From Diplosphaera chodatii (lineage: Eukaryota > Chlorophyta > Trebouxiophyceae > Prasiolales > Stichococcaceae), in contig JAALGY010000038.1 of NCBI GenBank assembly GCA_032358165.1, positions 1,798,001 to 1,862,000 of the forward strand: DNA of 64,000 nt. Direction: 5' to 3'. Position 1 is the stretch's first letter; each line of letters starts with the position of its first letter. Below the pieces are notes generated by a model. It saw only the letters and a program-made list of their open reading frames with translations, was not told the DNA's origin and searched no databases. Of the stretch, positions 1 through 9,770 are shown one piece after another. Both the position numbers and the translations under genes were made by a program.

Positions 1-273
1 CGACCGATGCAGCCCCTCAAGTGTAGCGCCTCGCTAGGAAGGGTACATCGTGTTGGCTATGCATCATCAGGGTTGCAATTTGTCTCGGCTGACGTCACCT
101 CGTTGGGAAATGCATAGCACAGGAGCTCAGGAGCATGGCCAGCAAGCCGCCCAAATGCCGCTGCTGTTGGGATTCACAGCTGTCTGTGATTGATCTGCTA
201 TGAACCCGAGTGTGGCGAACAGGTTGCACTGCTGGAGGGCTGACAGCGCAGCTCACCAAGCATTTCGAGTCAC

Positions 274-1054
274 CTGACGATCTGCTGCTGGTTGTCCAGC
301 TCGCTGCCGATGAAGCGCTCGTTCTCCTCGTTGATGGCGCGGTTCAGCTTGCGCGTCGGCGAGGGCGGCACATCCCGCTGCGGCGCCCTCAGGGCTGCCT
401 GTATCCGGTCGACCTGCGCATGTTGGTATGGATCTGATGCTCGAGCCCTGTTGCATTGGGCAGGATCTCTAAATCCTCATCTCTGCAGTGCACCTCCTGG
501 CAACAGGCATAATTCCAGGTGGGCACGAACACTGGGGCATCTGCCAAGCTCATCCACCCACGGTGCAGGAGATGTTCATAACACGGGCGCACCTCCCGCT
601 TGGTCTGCATGATCCACTTTCGCCGCGCCATGATGTCGGCCTGCGTGAGCCCAAATTTGGCTGTGTTCTTCTCTGCCACGTCCACGGCCTTCGACAGTTC
701 CTCCACCTGCAACACATGAGCAAGGGTCGCTTTGCTACATGCTTTACGCCAGTATCGCCCGCCAACCTCTTGTCAGCAGGTACAGCTGTCTGCAGGACGG
801 GCTCTGCTCCGCTGTGCTGTGCTGCGCGTGTGCACAGGGTGTTGCAGCAGCTCGCTACCGATGCGCCACCAAAACGCCCTCACCTGCCAGGCCATGCTTT
901 TGCACTCGTCCTCTATGCCGCCGGCGAGCTCCGCACGCTTTGCAGGGCTTGCTTTGCTGCCCTGCCATTGCCCGAAGTCCGTCTGCGCCCGGTCCAGGCT
1001 GTCCTGAATGTCTGCTTTGACCAGCTCGAAAGGGTCCGGCCCGGCGCCCGGCAT
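274..1054 (-). CDS. SYP61: SYP61/syntaxin-6-like Qc-SNARE, 5' part only
   Basis: Syntaxin of the trans-Golgi/endosome fusion machinery; only the N-terminal region lies in the window and the SNARE helix and membrane anchor would lie beyond the left edge. Exons read on the minus strand are 884-1054, 593-706 and 274-413, each with GT donors and AG acceptors in matching phase. Exon 1 begins MPGAGPDPFELVKADIQDSL, which matches the start of the syntaxin-6/SYP61 N-terminal three-helix domain. Exon 2 carries VEELSKAVDVAEKN and ARRKWIMQTKREV, the end of that domain. Exon 3 leads into FIGSELDNQQQIV, the approach to the SNARE motif. The start ATG was chosen because family similarity begins there; an upstream in-frame ATG at 1081 is possible. 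It is divergent to the hydrolase gene at 1707. Confidence 0.8.
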
Positions 1055-1706
1055 GGCGACGCTGCACACCGCTGCCAGCACGCTGTGTATCTCAGCTGCC
1101 TCAGGCCCTCCGGCTGCAATCTTCTACACACATTTCTGGTTGCAGGGGCTCATCCACTTCGATGTTACAAGACGTTCAGCAGAGTCCGAGCTGCTGGTGG
1201 CGCTTTGATGCCAGACTACGACAAAGCGCCAACGTCAATCTGCTACACACCCAGAAACTGCTTTTGTGGTGACCCGTCTATGACGTGACTACTGACGGTG
1301 CACGCAACTTCAAACTCAGCACTGTTGTGCCAGGTGTACTATTGGAAACTGGAAACTGGTGTTCAGATGGATCTGCAGAGGATCCAACAAGGGACAGACT
1401 GCCAGAATGCTCGCGAATGGCAACCCCTTCAAGTGCGCTCCTCACAGCAGTTGCCTACAGTGGACCAATGGCGTAGGGCATACATATGTGCGCGAAACCT
1501 GTGCGCGCTGAAGAGTCTCTGCTCAGCCTGGAGAGCTAGTCATGCTGGGTCATACTAGCTGGGACCATTCTTCTTGGAGCTCAGCTAGTCCCGTGCCTGT
1601 ATGGAACGAGAAGGTGCAGTAACACCGGCAATAGTTGCGTCGTTGCTGTCGGAAGCAACACCTGCAGTGCTTCATTTGGTTCTGTGACATTTCAAGAGAG
1701 CTCGTG
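1055..1706. promoter_or_regulatory. Head-to-head intergenic region
   Basis: About 650 bases between the start codons of the syntaxin (-) and the first isochorismatase-family hydrolase (+). It should hold both 5' leaders and both promoters. I see no TATA box, repeat or conserved open frame that I can defend. Confidence 0.4.
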
Positions 1707-3516
1707 ATGCCGATGAGGATCTCAAAGCCAGCTTTAGTGGTGGTGGACATGTGAGTGCATGCAAGGTGCAGCGGATGCGATGACCCTGGCTAAGGCTACT
1801 TCACCGATACAGAATCGCAGATATGGTCGATTCCTACTACAAAGAGCTTTGGGTCGTTTTCGCAGGCAGGAGCACTTTCGGCAGACTGCTGAGGGCATTG
1901 TGCCGCAAGTGAACGGCGCAATTGCATTGGCCAGGAGGCTAGACCTGCCGATCTACTACTCCCAACATGGTCAGAAGTGTTAAACATCCCAATGATAGTG
2001 CAGAAGCTTACCTGAAGCCCTGACCATTATGTACTTGCGTGTGTGATGCGACAGCCACGGCATGTGCAGGGCACCCGAACCCGGACACAGACCACGATCA
2101 CAACGTTATCGTCGGTGAGGTTGTTCCAACGGATGTAAGGCAACGGAAACATGTTCAATACCGCTTTGGGCAGCGTCCAAAGCAATTGACAGTGGCCGAA
2201 CGTCCAGCCGCTGTCAACCCAATGGTCAGTCCCGGACTTGTGCCTGCTTGCAGCATACCTGGGCGCATCAAACAGCATCAAGTGAGTGGTTCGCATGTGC
2301 GCGTGGATAGCAAACCTCTGGGCTGCCTTCCTTTTGTGCGTCTCCACATGCACATAGCTCCCTCATGGAGTGCGCTGCACATTGCGCATCACAATGCTGT
2401 GACGCATGCACAGGAAGGGTTCACCTGCATATCAGCTTCTGCCAGAACTGGATATAGACCCCAGCAAGGGCGACGTGCTAATTGAGAAGGACGTGTATGA
2501 CGCCTTTCTGGGTGTGGCTGACCCCGGAACCCATCTGAGTGTGAACATGCTGGGTGGTGAATGGTAAGCTGCGGTGCTGGCAGCTGACAACCGATGTCTA
2601 TTCTTGAGTGCGCAGGCACAATACCAAGTCAGTCCACGGACTTGGCGCACTCTTTGAGAGAGAAGGGTTGCAATGGGATCATCGTGGCTGGTGTCTGCAC
2701 GGTATGGATGATGTCCACACGAACTGCAGGATGTTTTACACGCTGCACTGATCATACGGTTGTGTGGCTCCAGAGTCTGTTGACTCTAGAGTACTAGCAC
2801 ATCTGACGCATCTTCTCATGTCTTCACCAGAACCTGTGTACCGAAACGACTGCACGGTGAGGCTTGTTGCTATGAAATGCACTGCATGTTCTTGTGTGCA
2901 TGCTTACGTGCGTCGGATTGTCAATACCCTTGCAATTCGGTGCAGGGCAGCTGTGTGCCGAGGTTTTGGCATTGTCTTCGTGCGCGATGCCAATGCCACA
3001 TACACAGAGGTACGAGGAGGAATGAGGTGCACTTGCAGTGGTTGCAAGACATCATGGCTGTCAGCACCTCAGCCGTGACTGCGTTTCGATGGTAAATGTT
3101 GTCAGGAGATGCACAATGCGACGCTGGTCAATGTAGAGTGCGGTGCGGCGTCTTGACCTTGGGGACAACGCTGCACCGCACACCTGCTGCATGCTGACCG
3201 TGTTGTCAGTGGCATGTGTCACACGAAGTCGTCGGTGCCTGGCCTGATCGTGCTGCACGTGACGCCAGCCCCATTCTTGCCCACATGGTCACAAACAGTA
3301 TGGCTGCACTTATTAACAGGGTTTGGAGAGGCGATCACGCTTGATGAGGTGAGCAACCCGGCCTGCCTTGTAGCACGTGTGAGATGGCACATCTGCACGG
3401 TCACTGCTGTAGCTTTCCATCATAGACTACTCTACCACTTGCCTTCGTTGCAGGTAAAGCGGCGCATTGCACAGCGGGGTCTGGAACATGCATTCCCCAT
3501 TGGCGAGTGTGAGTGA
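1707..3516 (+). CDS. Isochorismatase-family cysteine hydrolase, copy 1
   Basis: Predicted amidase-type hydrolase of the isochorismatase/nicotinamidase-like fold; the substrate cannot be told. Readable exons: 1707-1750, 1866-1969, 2070-2114, 2254-2281, one starting about 2438 and ending 2511, 2616-2701, 2831-2856, 2946-3009, 3106-3142, 3320-3348, 3454-3516. The likely catalytic triad is present: Asp in VVVDMQEHF, Lys in IEKDVYDAF, and Cys in GVCT followed by NLCTETTAR, split by an intron. The end reads GFGEAITLDE then VKRRIAQRGLEHAF. One short exon between 2282 and 2437 is missing from my model, because the phase does not close there. The protein is about 200 residues, the usual size. A tandem paralogue follows at 4008. 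Confidence 0.82.
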
Positions 3517-4007
3517 TGCATATGGCGCGCCAGCGTGGCAAACCTCCGCACCGCATTTAAACCGTCTTGCACGTTCGGTGCCGTGGCCCTACCTAGCTAC
3601 CGAGATCCCGTCTTTACAATTCGACCGCTCTATCTGTGCGCGCTTTGAAACTGCGATACGGGAGTGACTGCCATATGATCCGCCGCATAATTCATATCTG
3701 GCGGCTGTCAGCTGGCTGCGAAGCCATGGCTGTTGACAGGATGCTAGCCAAGTCTCGTTGCCCTGAACTTCCCATCCCTGCAACTTGTCATTCGTCTCGG
3801 ACCTGCCCCGCAAGTTGTGCCCGGCAACAGCACGATGTGGGGTAAACTGCTGGCGTTGTTGCTTGCCTGCTACTGCTTTGATCGCCACAGAAGAGATCGT
3901 GACCGGGCCAGGTACCAGGCACCTTACAATCAGACGCCAACGACACCGCCCTACCAGGCAGTGCCACCAGCTTCCTGACAGTACTGACAAGGGGAAAGGA
4001 GGCCATA
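3517..4007. other. Spacer between the tandem hydrolase genes
   Basis: About 490 bases holding the 3' end of copy 1 and the promoter of copy 2. No convincing gene; a 195-codon frame on the minus strand here has no recognisable similarity and runs into copy 2. Confidence 0.4.
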
Positions 4008-6256
4008 ATGCCGATGCAAATGCGGCAACCAGTCCTGCTGGTGGTGGACATGTGAGCGGGCCCTGCCGCCTGTTGTGCCAGCTGCTCCAGCGCTCTGCAG
4101 GCCTGCTCAATGTCCTGGCTACACTGTGCAATCCACACACACACAAACACGGCCTAGCAAGCAGCAGACGCCCCATGAATGCCTTAATCGATCAAACCAG
4201 CTGACGTTCTGATGTACATGACGCAGGCAGGAGTTTTTCAGGTAAGTACGGAGAACCTGCCTATTGCATGATTCTCTGCAATTGTAGCAGGTAGGGGTCT
4301 TGCAAATGCAGTGAAGCACTTCGAGCACTGCTCACACGCCCTGCTGTCGCAGATCGTTCGCCAAGGATGTGGTGCCACAAGTGAATGAGATGATCAAGTT
4401 TGCGCGCGATGAGAATATCCCCATCATCTACACACTGCATGGTATGCCCATGCACAATCATGCATCTGACCTGATGCTGAAGGAAGTGGGGACAATGGCC
4501 TGAACCAACTCGCCCACATCCATCTTTCCTTACGTTGCAACAGCGATTCAGCAGCTTGTGCACATGCAGGCCATCCAGATCCGGAAGCAGATGAGGAGCG
4601 GAACGTCATGGTGTCGTGAGTACACTTGTCTTGCACTTCAAGCAGGGGCAGCAGCATGCGGTTTGCAACGTCCTTTTCTGTGCAGTTGAAGAATTTGCGT
4701 GCACTCGGCAGATAGAAGTGAATGCCCATGTCCCTCGCAGGTACCTGGGCAAGGACAATGTGATCAGGTGCGAATTGTGCCATGTCGTTGCAGCCGCAAC
4801 ATCGACACTGCAAGCAAGCTTTGTACTGAGCAGTCTGCGCATGCAGTTCTCCTGGGCACGCTGTGGGCCAACCTGCGCTGCCCATAAGCAGGAAGGACAG
4901 TGCTGACTACCAGCTCATGCCAGAGGTGGACCTGGACACCAACCGGGACAAGCTGATTGAAAAGGAAGTTTACAGTTCATTCAATGGTGAGCTCGACTTG
5001 CTGCTTGCCGTCTGCCGCACACAGGCTGTGAGTGTCTGCCTGCCTCTGCCATCTGTGAAGTCATACCTGCACACCAGGCTGCTGGAGAGGAAGCAGCTCA
5101 TGCGCGGCAGGCAAGCCCAGCCTGGAGAAGATCGTGCGGGACAATGGGTACGACGGGCTGATCATCACCGGCGTCTGCACGGTAGGGCCTCACCGTACCG
5201 TCACCTTCAGTAGATCGCTATAGCGATGCCGAGGCAAAGCGGGTTGCTCTGCGCAAGCAGATGGCATGCTGCTGACACAGAGTCCTCGTGCTGATGTGTG
5301 CACAGAACCTGTGCGATGAATCAACCTCACGGTGAGTTGCTGCTTCCCTCCTACATGCAGCTGACATGTGCCATGGGTGCCTGCGGCAGCACCTGGCCTG
5401 CTAGACAAGTCTGCTGTCTCTCTTGTGACACTGGGCTTTGACTGAAGTTGCTCCACTGCCTGCTTCACGTGCAGCGATGGCGTCTGCCGGAACATCCCCA
5501 TCGTCTTGGCGAGAGGCTATTGCTCGTCATCGATGCGTGCAATCTAACTTGTAAAGCTGCATGCACCTTTCAGGCATCAGAAGATTTGCCATCAATATGT
5601 GCAGGTCAAGGACGCAGTATCTACATACACCAAGGTTGTCTGCACCGCTTGTCAACATGCCTAGCTGCTGTCCATGCATCTTGCGGTTGTGGGGTGGATG
5701 CCTGCTCACTCGCGGTTGTGCAACGTGGGCAGGCAATGCATGACGCGTCCCTTCTCAATATCGAGTTTGGTATGTGCAACTCCTTGCACCATATGGTGAC
5801 ATGCAATTACTCTTATGTGGTGTCAGATGGACGAACTTCCACGATATCAGTTGCTCTTCTATTCAGTCTTTGAGTCTGACATACATCTTGCAGGGTTTGG
5901 ACCTGTGCTGACACATGATGAACTCAAGAAGCGGTGGCAGGTTTGTGCAAGAGAGCCCTCATAATGCAGCAGCACACTCTCACTCGGAACAGTTGGTCAG
6001 GCAGGAAACCAGCTTTTAAGGTGCGCAGCATCATCCTGATTTAACACATACGCATTGCGTGCTGCAGGAGGAGAAGCACATTGAGGTGCGCCAGGCAAAG
6101 GGTGAGCAAGCCCAGCTCCAGCAAGGACACGGCGCCCCGGCGCTGGTGGCCATTTGGTGGCAAGTGACAGCTTGCTTTGTTGACCATGAACCCAGCCGCA
6201 TGGTGATGCGGCACCGTGCTTGCTGCAACGGACGTGGGCTTTCACGAGCGAGATAG
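4008..6256 (+). CDS. Isochorismatase-family cysteine hydrolase, copy 2
   Basis: Tandem paralogue of the gene at 1707. Readable exons: 4008-4051, 4227-4241 (15 bases), 4353-4441, 4570-4615, 4741-4767, one starting near 4893 and ending 4986, 5111-5181, 5306-5331, 5475-5508, 5607-5636, 5733-5769, 5894-5940, and a last exon from 6068. The triad is kept: Asp in LVVDM followed by QEFF, Lys in LIEKEVYSSF, and Cys in GVCT then NLCDESTSR. GFGPVLTHDELKKRWQ matches the copy 1 C-terminus. The two proteins are collinear but diverged (for example SYLGKDNVIR against AYLGASNSIK), so the duplication is not recent. The intron after 5508 needs a GC donor. The stop is uncertain: the last exon reads open to 6256 but may be spliced once more. 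Confidence 0.78.
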
Positions 6257-6524
6257 ACACGCCATGACATACACTAGCTTCACACAGTAGCTCCATCAGT
6301 GCCTATGAATGCGGCGTCCTTCAGATTTAGGGGGTAAAGGTGTGTGTCTGAGCTCATCAAGGCACGCCCGTCTGATTTTCATACAGTTTGCAGTCGTGCC
6401 CTCTCTGTGATTTGTTGTGTGGTGAACCCAGCCCCTCATGTTCGCAGTGCACCAACCACTATCAGCATGCTGCCACTCTGCCCGGCTGTGCATGGCAAGC
6501 AACAGATTGCCTTGCAGGCGGGCG
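6257..6524. other. Tail-to-tail spacer, hydrolase / FPPS
   Basis: 268 bases between the assumed end of hydrolase copy 2 and the FPPS stop codon. It should carry both 3' ends. Nothing else recognised. Confidence 0.35.
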
Positions 6525-8991
6525 TCACTTTTTTCGCTTGTAGATCTTGCCAAGCAGCAGCGTGAAGACGCCCTGCGGCAGGCTGGACTGATCGCTGATC
6601 AGCTGCGTCAGCTTCTCATGGCTGGCCTGTTCACAACCGCAAACTAGGGTTCAGACTGGTGCAAATTGATGGTTGTCTGCTCAGCGATGGAGCATGATGT
6701 CCATATACTGGAGGGAGTATAATGGTGCTGATTCGCTGGCATCAGCGACAGCTGCACACCAATCACCTGCTCATAGTCAAAGAAGCGCTGTTCCAAGCCC
6801 AGCTCGTTGTACACTGCCTTGATCTTCTGCACGCTGTCGCTGTCTGGCTTCCCATAATTATCCTGCAGAGGAGGTGGTGGGTGCATGACCGTTTCTGCAC
6901 GAAACAACCTACGAAATGCCCTGGCGACCATCGAAACCGATCAGCTGCACGGTGAATGATGAGCAAGGCCTGCCATGTTGGCAACTTGGTAAAATAGGAC
7001 TTCACCTCGATGATCTGCCGCTGCTGGGGGCTGGCTGTCTCCAGCGCTTGCACAACAAGCCAGGAGCACTTGTTGTCCTCGATGTCGGTGCCTATCTTGC
7101 CGATGACCTCTGGGTCTCCATAGCAATCCAGGTAGTCGTCTTGTATCTGCAACATCAGAGGAAAACCGATGCAGTCAAGCAAGCGGAGCATATTGGCTGC
7201 ACTGTGACGCCAGCGGCACGATCATGAGGGCGCACGGGCAGTGAAACAGCGGACGCAGGTACATAGCCTCTGCATCAACCTTGGTCCACGGGCGCGCAAG
7301 CGCTTATGCCCAATCAACTTACAATCTCTCGGATCCAGCAACGTGTCAGGTCAGGTTGTAGGGATGATACACGAAGCAGGCCGAAGCAGCGGCGGCACCT
7401 GGAAGTACTGGCCCATGCGGACGCAGATGTCCTTAGCCAGCTCCAGGGACGCATCGTCAGACACTCCGCCGATGAGCAGGCCGCACGCGACGGGCAGGTA
7501 GAAGGAGTAGTAGGCTGTTTTGAACGTCACGATGCGCATGTATGTGTCGGTCGTGTAACGCTGCAGATCCACCTGAAGGGTATACAGCACGAAAGTCTAC
7601 TGCTTGCGCAAGTGTTGCTGCATTCGATGCCTGTGTTCCTGTGTTGCACACAGTAGTGCACTACATCATGCTGCTGCGCCAGCACCTGCCAGCCAATGCG
7701 CAGGACCAAGGGGCCGGCGAAGTAACATGCTAAGTGTATGCAGCAGCATTCGCACCGTGCCGATGGGGGCTGTGATCAGGTCCAGCAGCTGCCCGTGGCT
7801 GGTCTGATGTGTTGTCTGCAGCAGAAGATGACAGCCTGATCACACCCCAATGGTGGTGCAGGGTGAATACCCTCGAGCAGCTTGAAACCGCTGAGGATAT
7901 AGCCTGGTGCTTGTTTGCGACCTTCCACACGCATACCGTGCTCATCACTACACGACGTAACCGTGTCGATGCGCATGAAGTTCACCTCGTGGAACAGCTC
8001 CAGGAGGTGCGCATACTGCGGCGAGCGCCGAAAGTGTTTTTGCAGGATGCGGTAGATGCACGACTCCAAGACGATGCCGTCGTTGATCGCCACCAGCCCC
8101 ACCTACATGGCGGATGCGCAATGACGGTCAGCAAGCTATCATGCTGCTGACTGATCCGCGTCCAACTGCTCACGCCACCTGGGGCCTGCACGAAATGATG
8201 CACTCCGTCTAACTGTACTGCACAGCACACCTTCTTCACCCTGTACCAGCAGGGCTGCCCTCGCCGCGTGATAGAATTGTCCATGATGTCGTCTGCCACC
8301 AGAAAGAAGGCTTGAAGCTGCAGCAAGGACAGCCACATCTGGTATCGATCAGTGGCTGATGCCAGCATGCATGTAAGGCGCAGCAGGTGCTGCAGAGGTC
8401 ACCTGCTTCGGCCTGACACGATATGTTGACTCACCCATTCAATACACCAGCCCAGGATGTTGGCGCTCTGAGCCTCCTTAGGTGTGATCTCCTGCACATG
8501 TAAAATGCTGTCAGGAAACGCCGTCAGACCCAGCACCACTGGCATGTGTCGCAGCCATGGTGCGGCAGCACATTGCTGATGCCAAGCCTTTGAACACTCT
8601 GACCTGATCGCCCTTCAGCGCTTGCAGCACGTCCAACACTGCCATGCCCCGGTTGAGCTTCCCGCCAGGCACATTGTAGTCTAGCATCTGCAGGGTGAGG
8701 GTGCAGTGGGGAGGTGAGCTCAGCGCAATGCCTGGGCAGCTGTGCCCGCGAATGCTGTGATCGCACTTATTTTCATCATGTGGGGGATGTCCACGTGCTT
8801 CACTGCCAGACAGAGGCGCACTCCAGCGCCCTGCTGGCCAGCGCACCACTGCTCAGCATGCCGCTCACCTCAACAAGCCACTGCCGTGCGGCGGCTGTTT
8901 GATCACCGAGCAAAGGATCCTGTGCCAGCTCCTCTCGCAACATTGCATACACTTTCATGAAGTCCTGCACAGTACACATGATGTCGGCCAT
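6525..8991 (-). CDS. FPS: Farnesyl diphosphate synthase
   Basis: Short-chain trans-prenyltransferase that condenses IPP with DMAPP and then GPP to give farnesyl diphosphate for sterols, quinones and prenylation. Ten exons on the minus strand: 8869-8991, 8604-8687, 8435-8491, 8231-8317, 7986-8102, 7756-7815, 7399-7572, 7006-7146, 6767-6862, 6525-6626. Phases close to 346 residues, the usual length. Both metal-binding aspartate motifs are intact: [10 protein letters not shown] (first DDxxD) and [11 protein letters not shown] (second). [27 protein letters not shown] and [15 protein letters not shown] are family hallmarks, and the protein ends [11 protein letters not shown]. There is no presequence, so it is probably cytosolic. 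The start ATG aligns with known FPPS N-termini. Confidence 0.96.
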
Positions 8992-9770
8992 TATGTTCAC
9001 CAGAGGTCTGGCACAGGGGCGCCAGATCAGGTGCACTCTAATCGTCTTGATCGCGATTGACCATCATCAATGCGCCCGCCACATAGTTGTAGTACCAACC
9101 CACAGCCTACCTGATGTGATGAGGCCCCATTCGCAGCGCTTGCAGCCGGCGCTGCCTGCAGCTCTGCTGTGCCCATTTTTATTGGCAGAGCAGCACTGCT
9201 GGTGATCTGCGCAACGGCTGCAAGCGCTGGCTTGTGGAAAGCACGACAGCGGCTCACCCGTGTCACAAGAGCAAACATTCACGACCGGGTGTGAGAGGCT
9301 TGCTGCCTCGGATTGCTGCTGGCACAGGTGCATGCTTCTGCACCCTTCCACAGCACGCAGCACAGCACGATGCCAGCGAAACGAAGAGGCTGGGTGCCTG
9401 GGACCCTGGGAGGCCTGACAATGCACGTTGAGGATCTGCACGCTATCTGTCTATCATACGGCACATATTACATGCTGCAACTTACTGATCGCTCAGTGGG
9501 TGTTCGAGCTGCAATGGTTGATTGCCTGGAAGCTAACGCCTGCTGCTTAGGAGCAGCTTCCCATGTTGGCAAAGTGACCACGATTGCAGCGCTGCGTTGA
9601 GGGCACAGCCAGCAGAGATGCCCATCGTGACGTATGCAGAGACGTTCGGGTGATCCACCTGCTGAGTTGTTCAGCGACGCTGCCGACCTCAGCAGTGCGG
9701 CACTTGGCAGCATTCCACGTCACTTATCCTGGCTGCGCAGATGAAGCTGCTTGTCGTCCTCTGTCTGCAG
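8992..9770. other. Divergent region with unresolved 5' exon(s) of the next gene
   Basis: About 780 bases between the FPPS start and the first confident exon of the retropepsin-like gene. That exon needs an upstream exon ending in phase 2, so the true start lies here, but I could not choose one. An ATG at 9370 followed by PAKRRGW is a candidate, though its nearest donor has the wrong phase. Also expected to hold the FPPS promoter. Confidence 0.35.

Noticed and set aside
3589..4176. 195-codon minus-strand open frame between the tandem hydrolases
   Set aside because: No similarity, and it overlaps the first exon of hydrolase copy 2, which is supported by family motifs.
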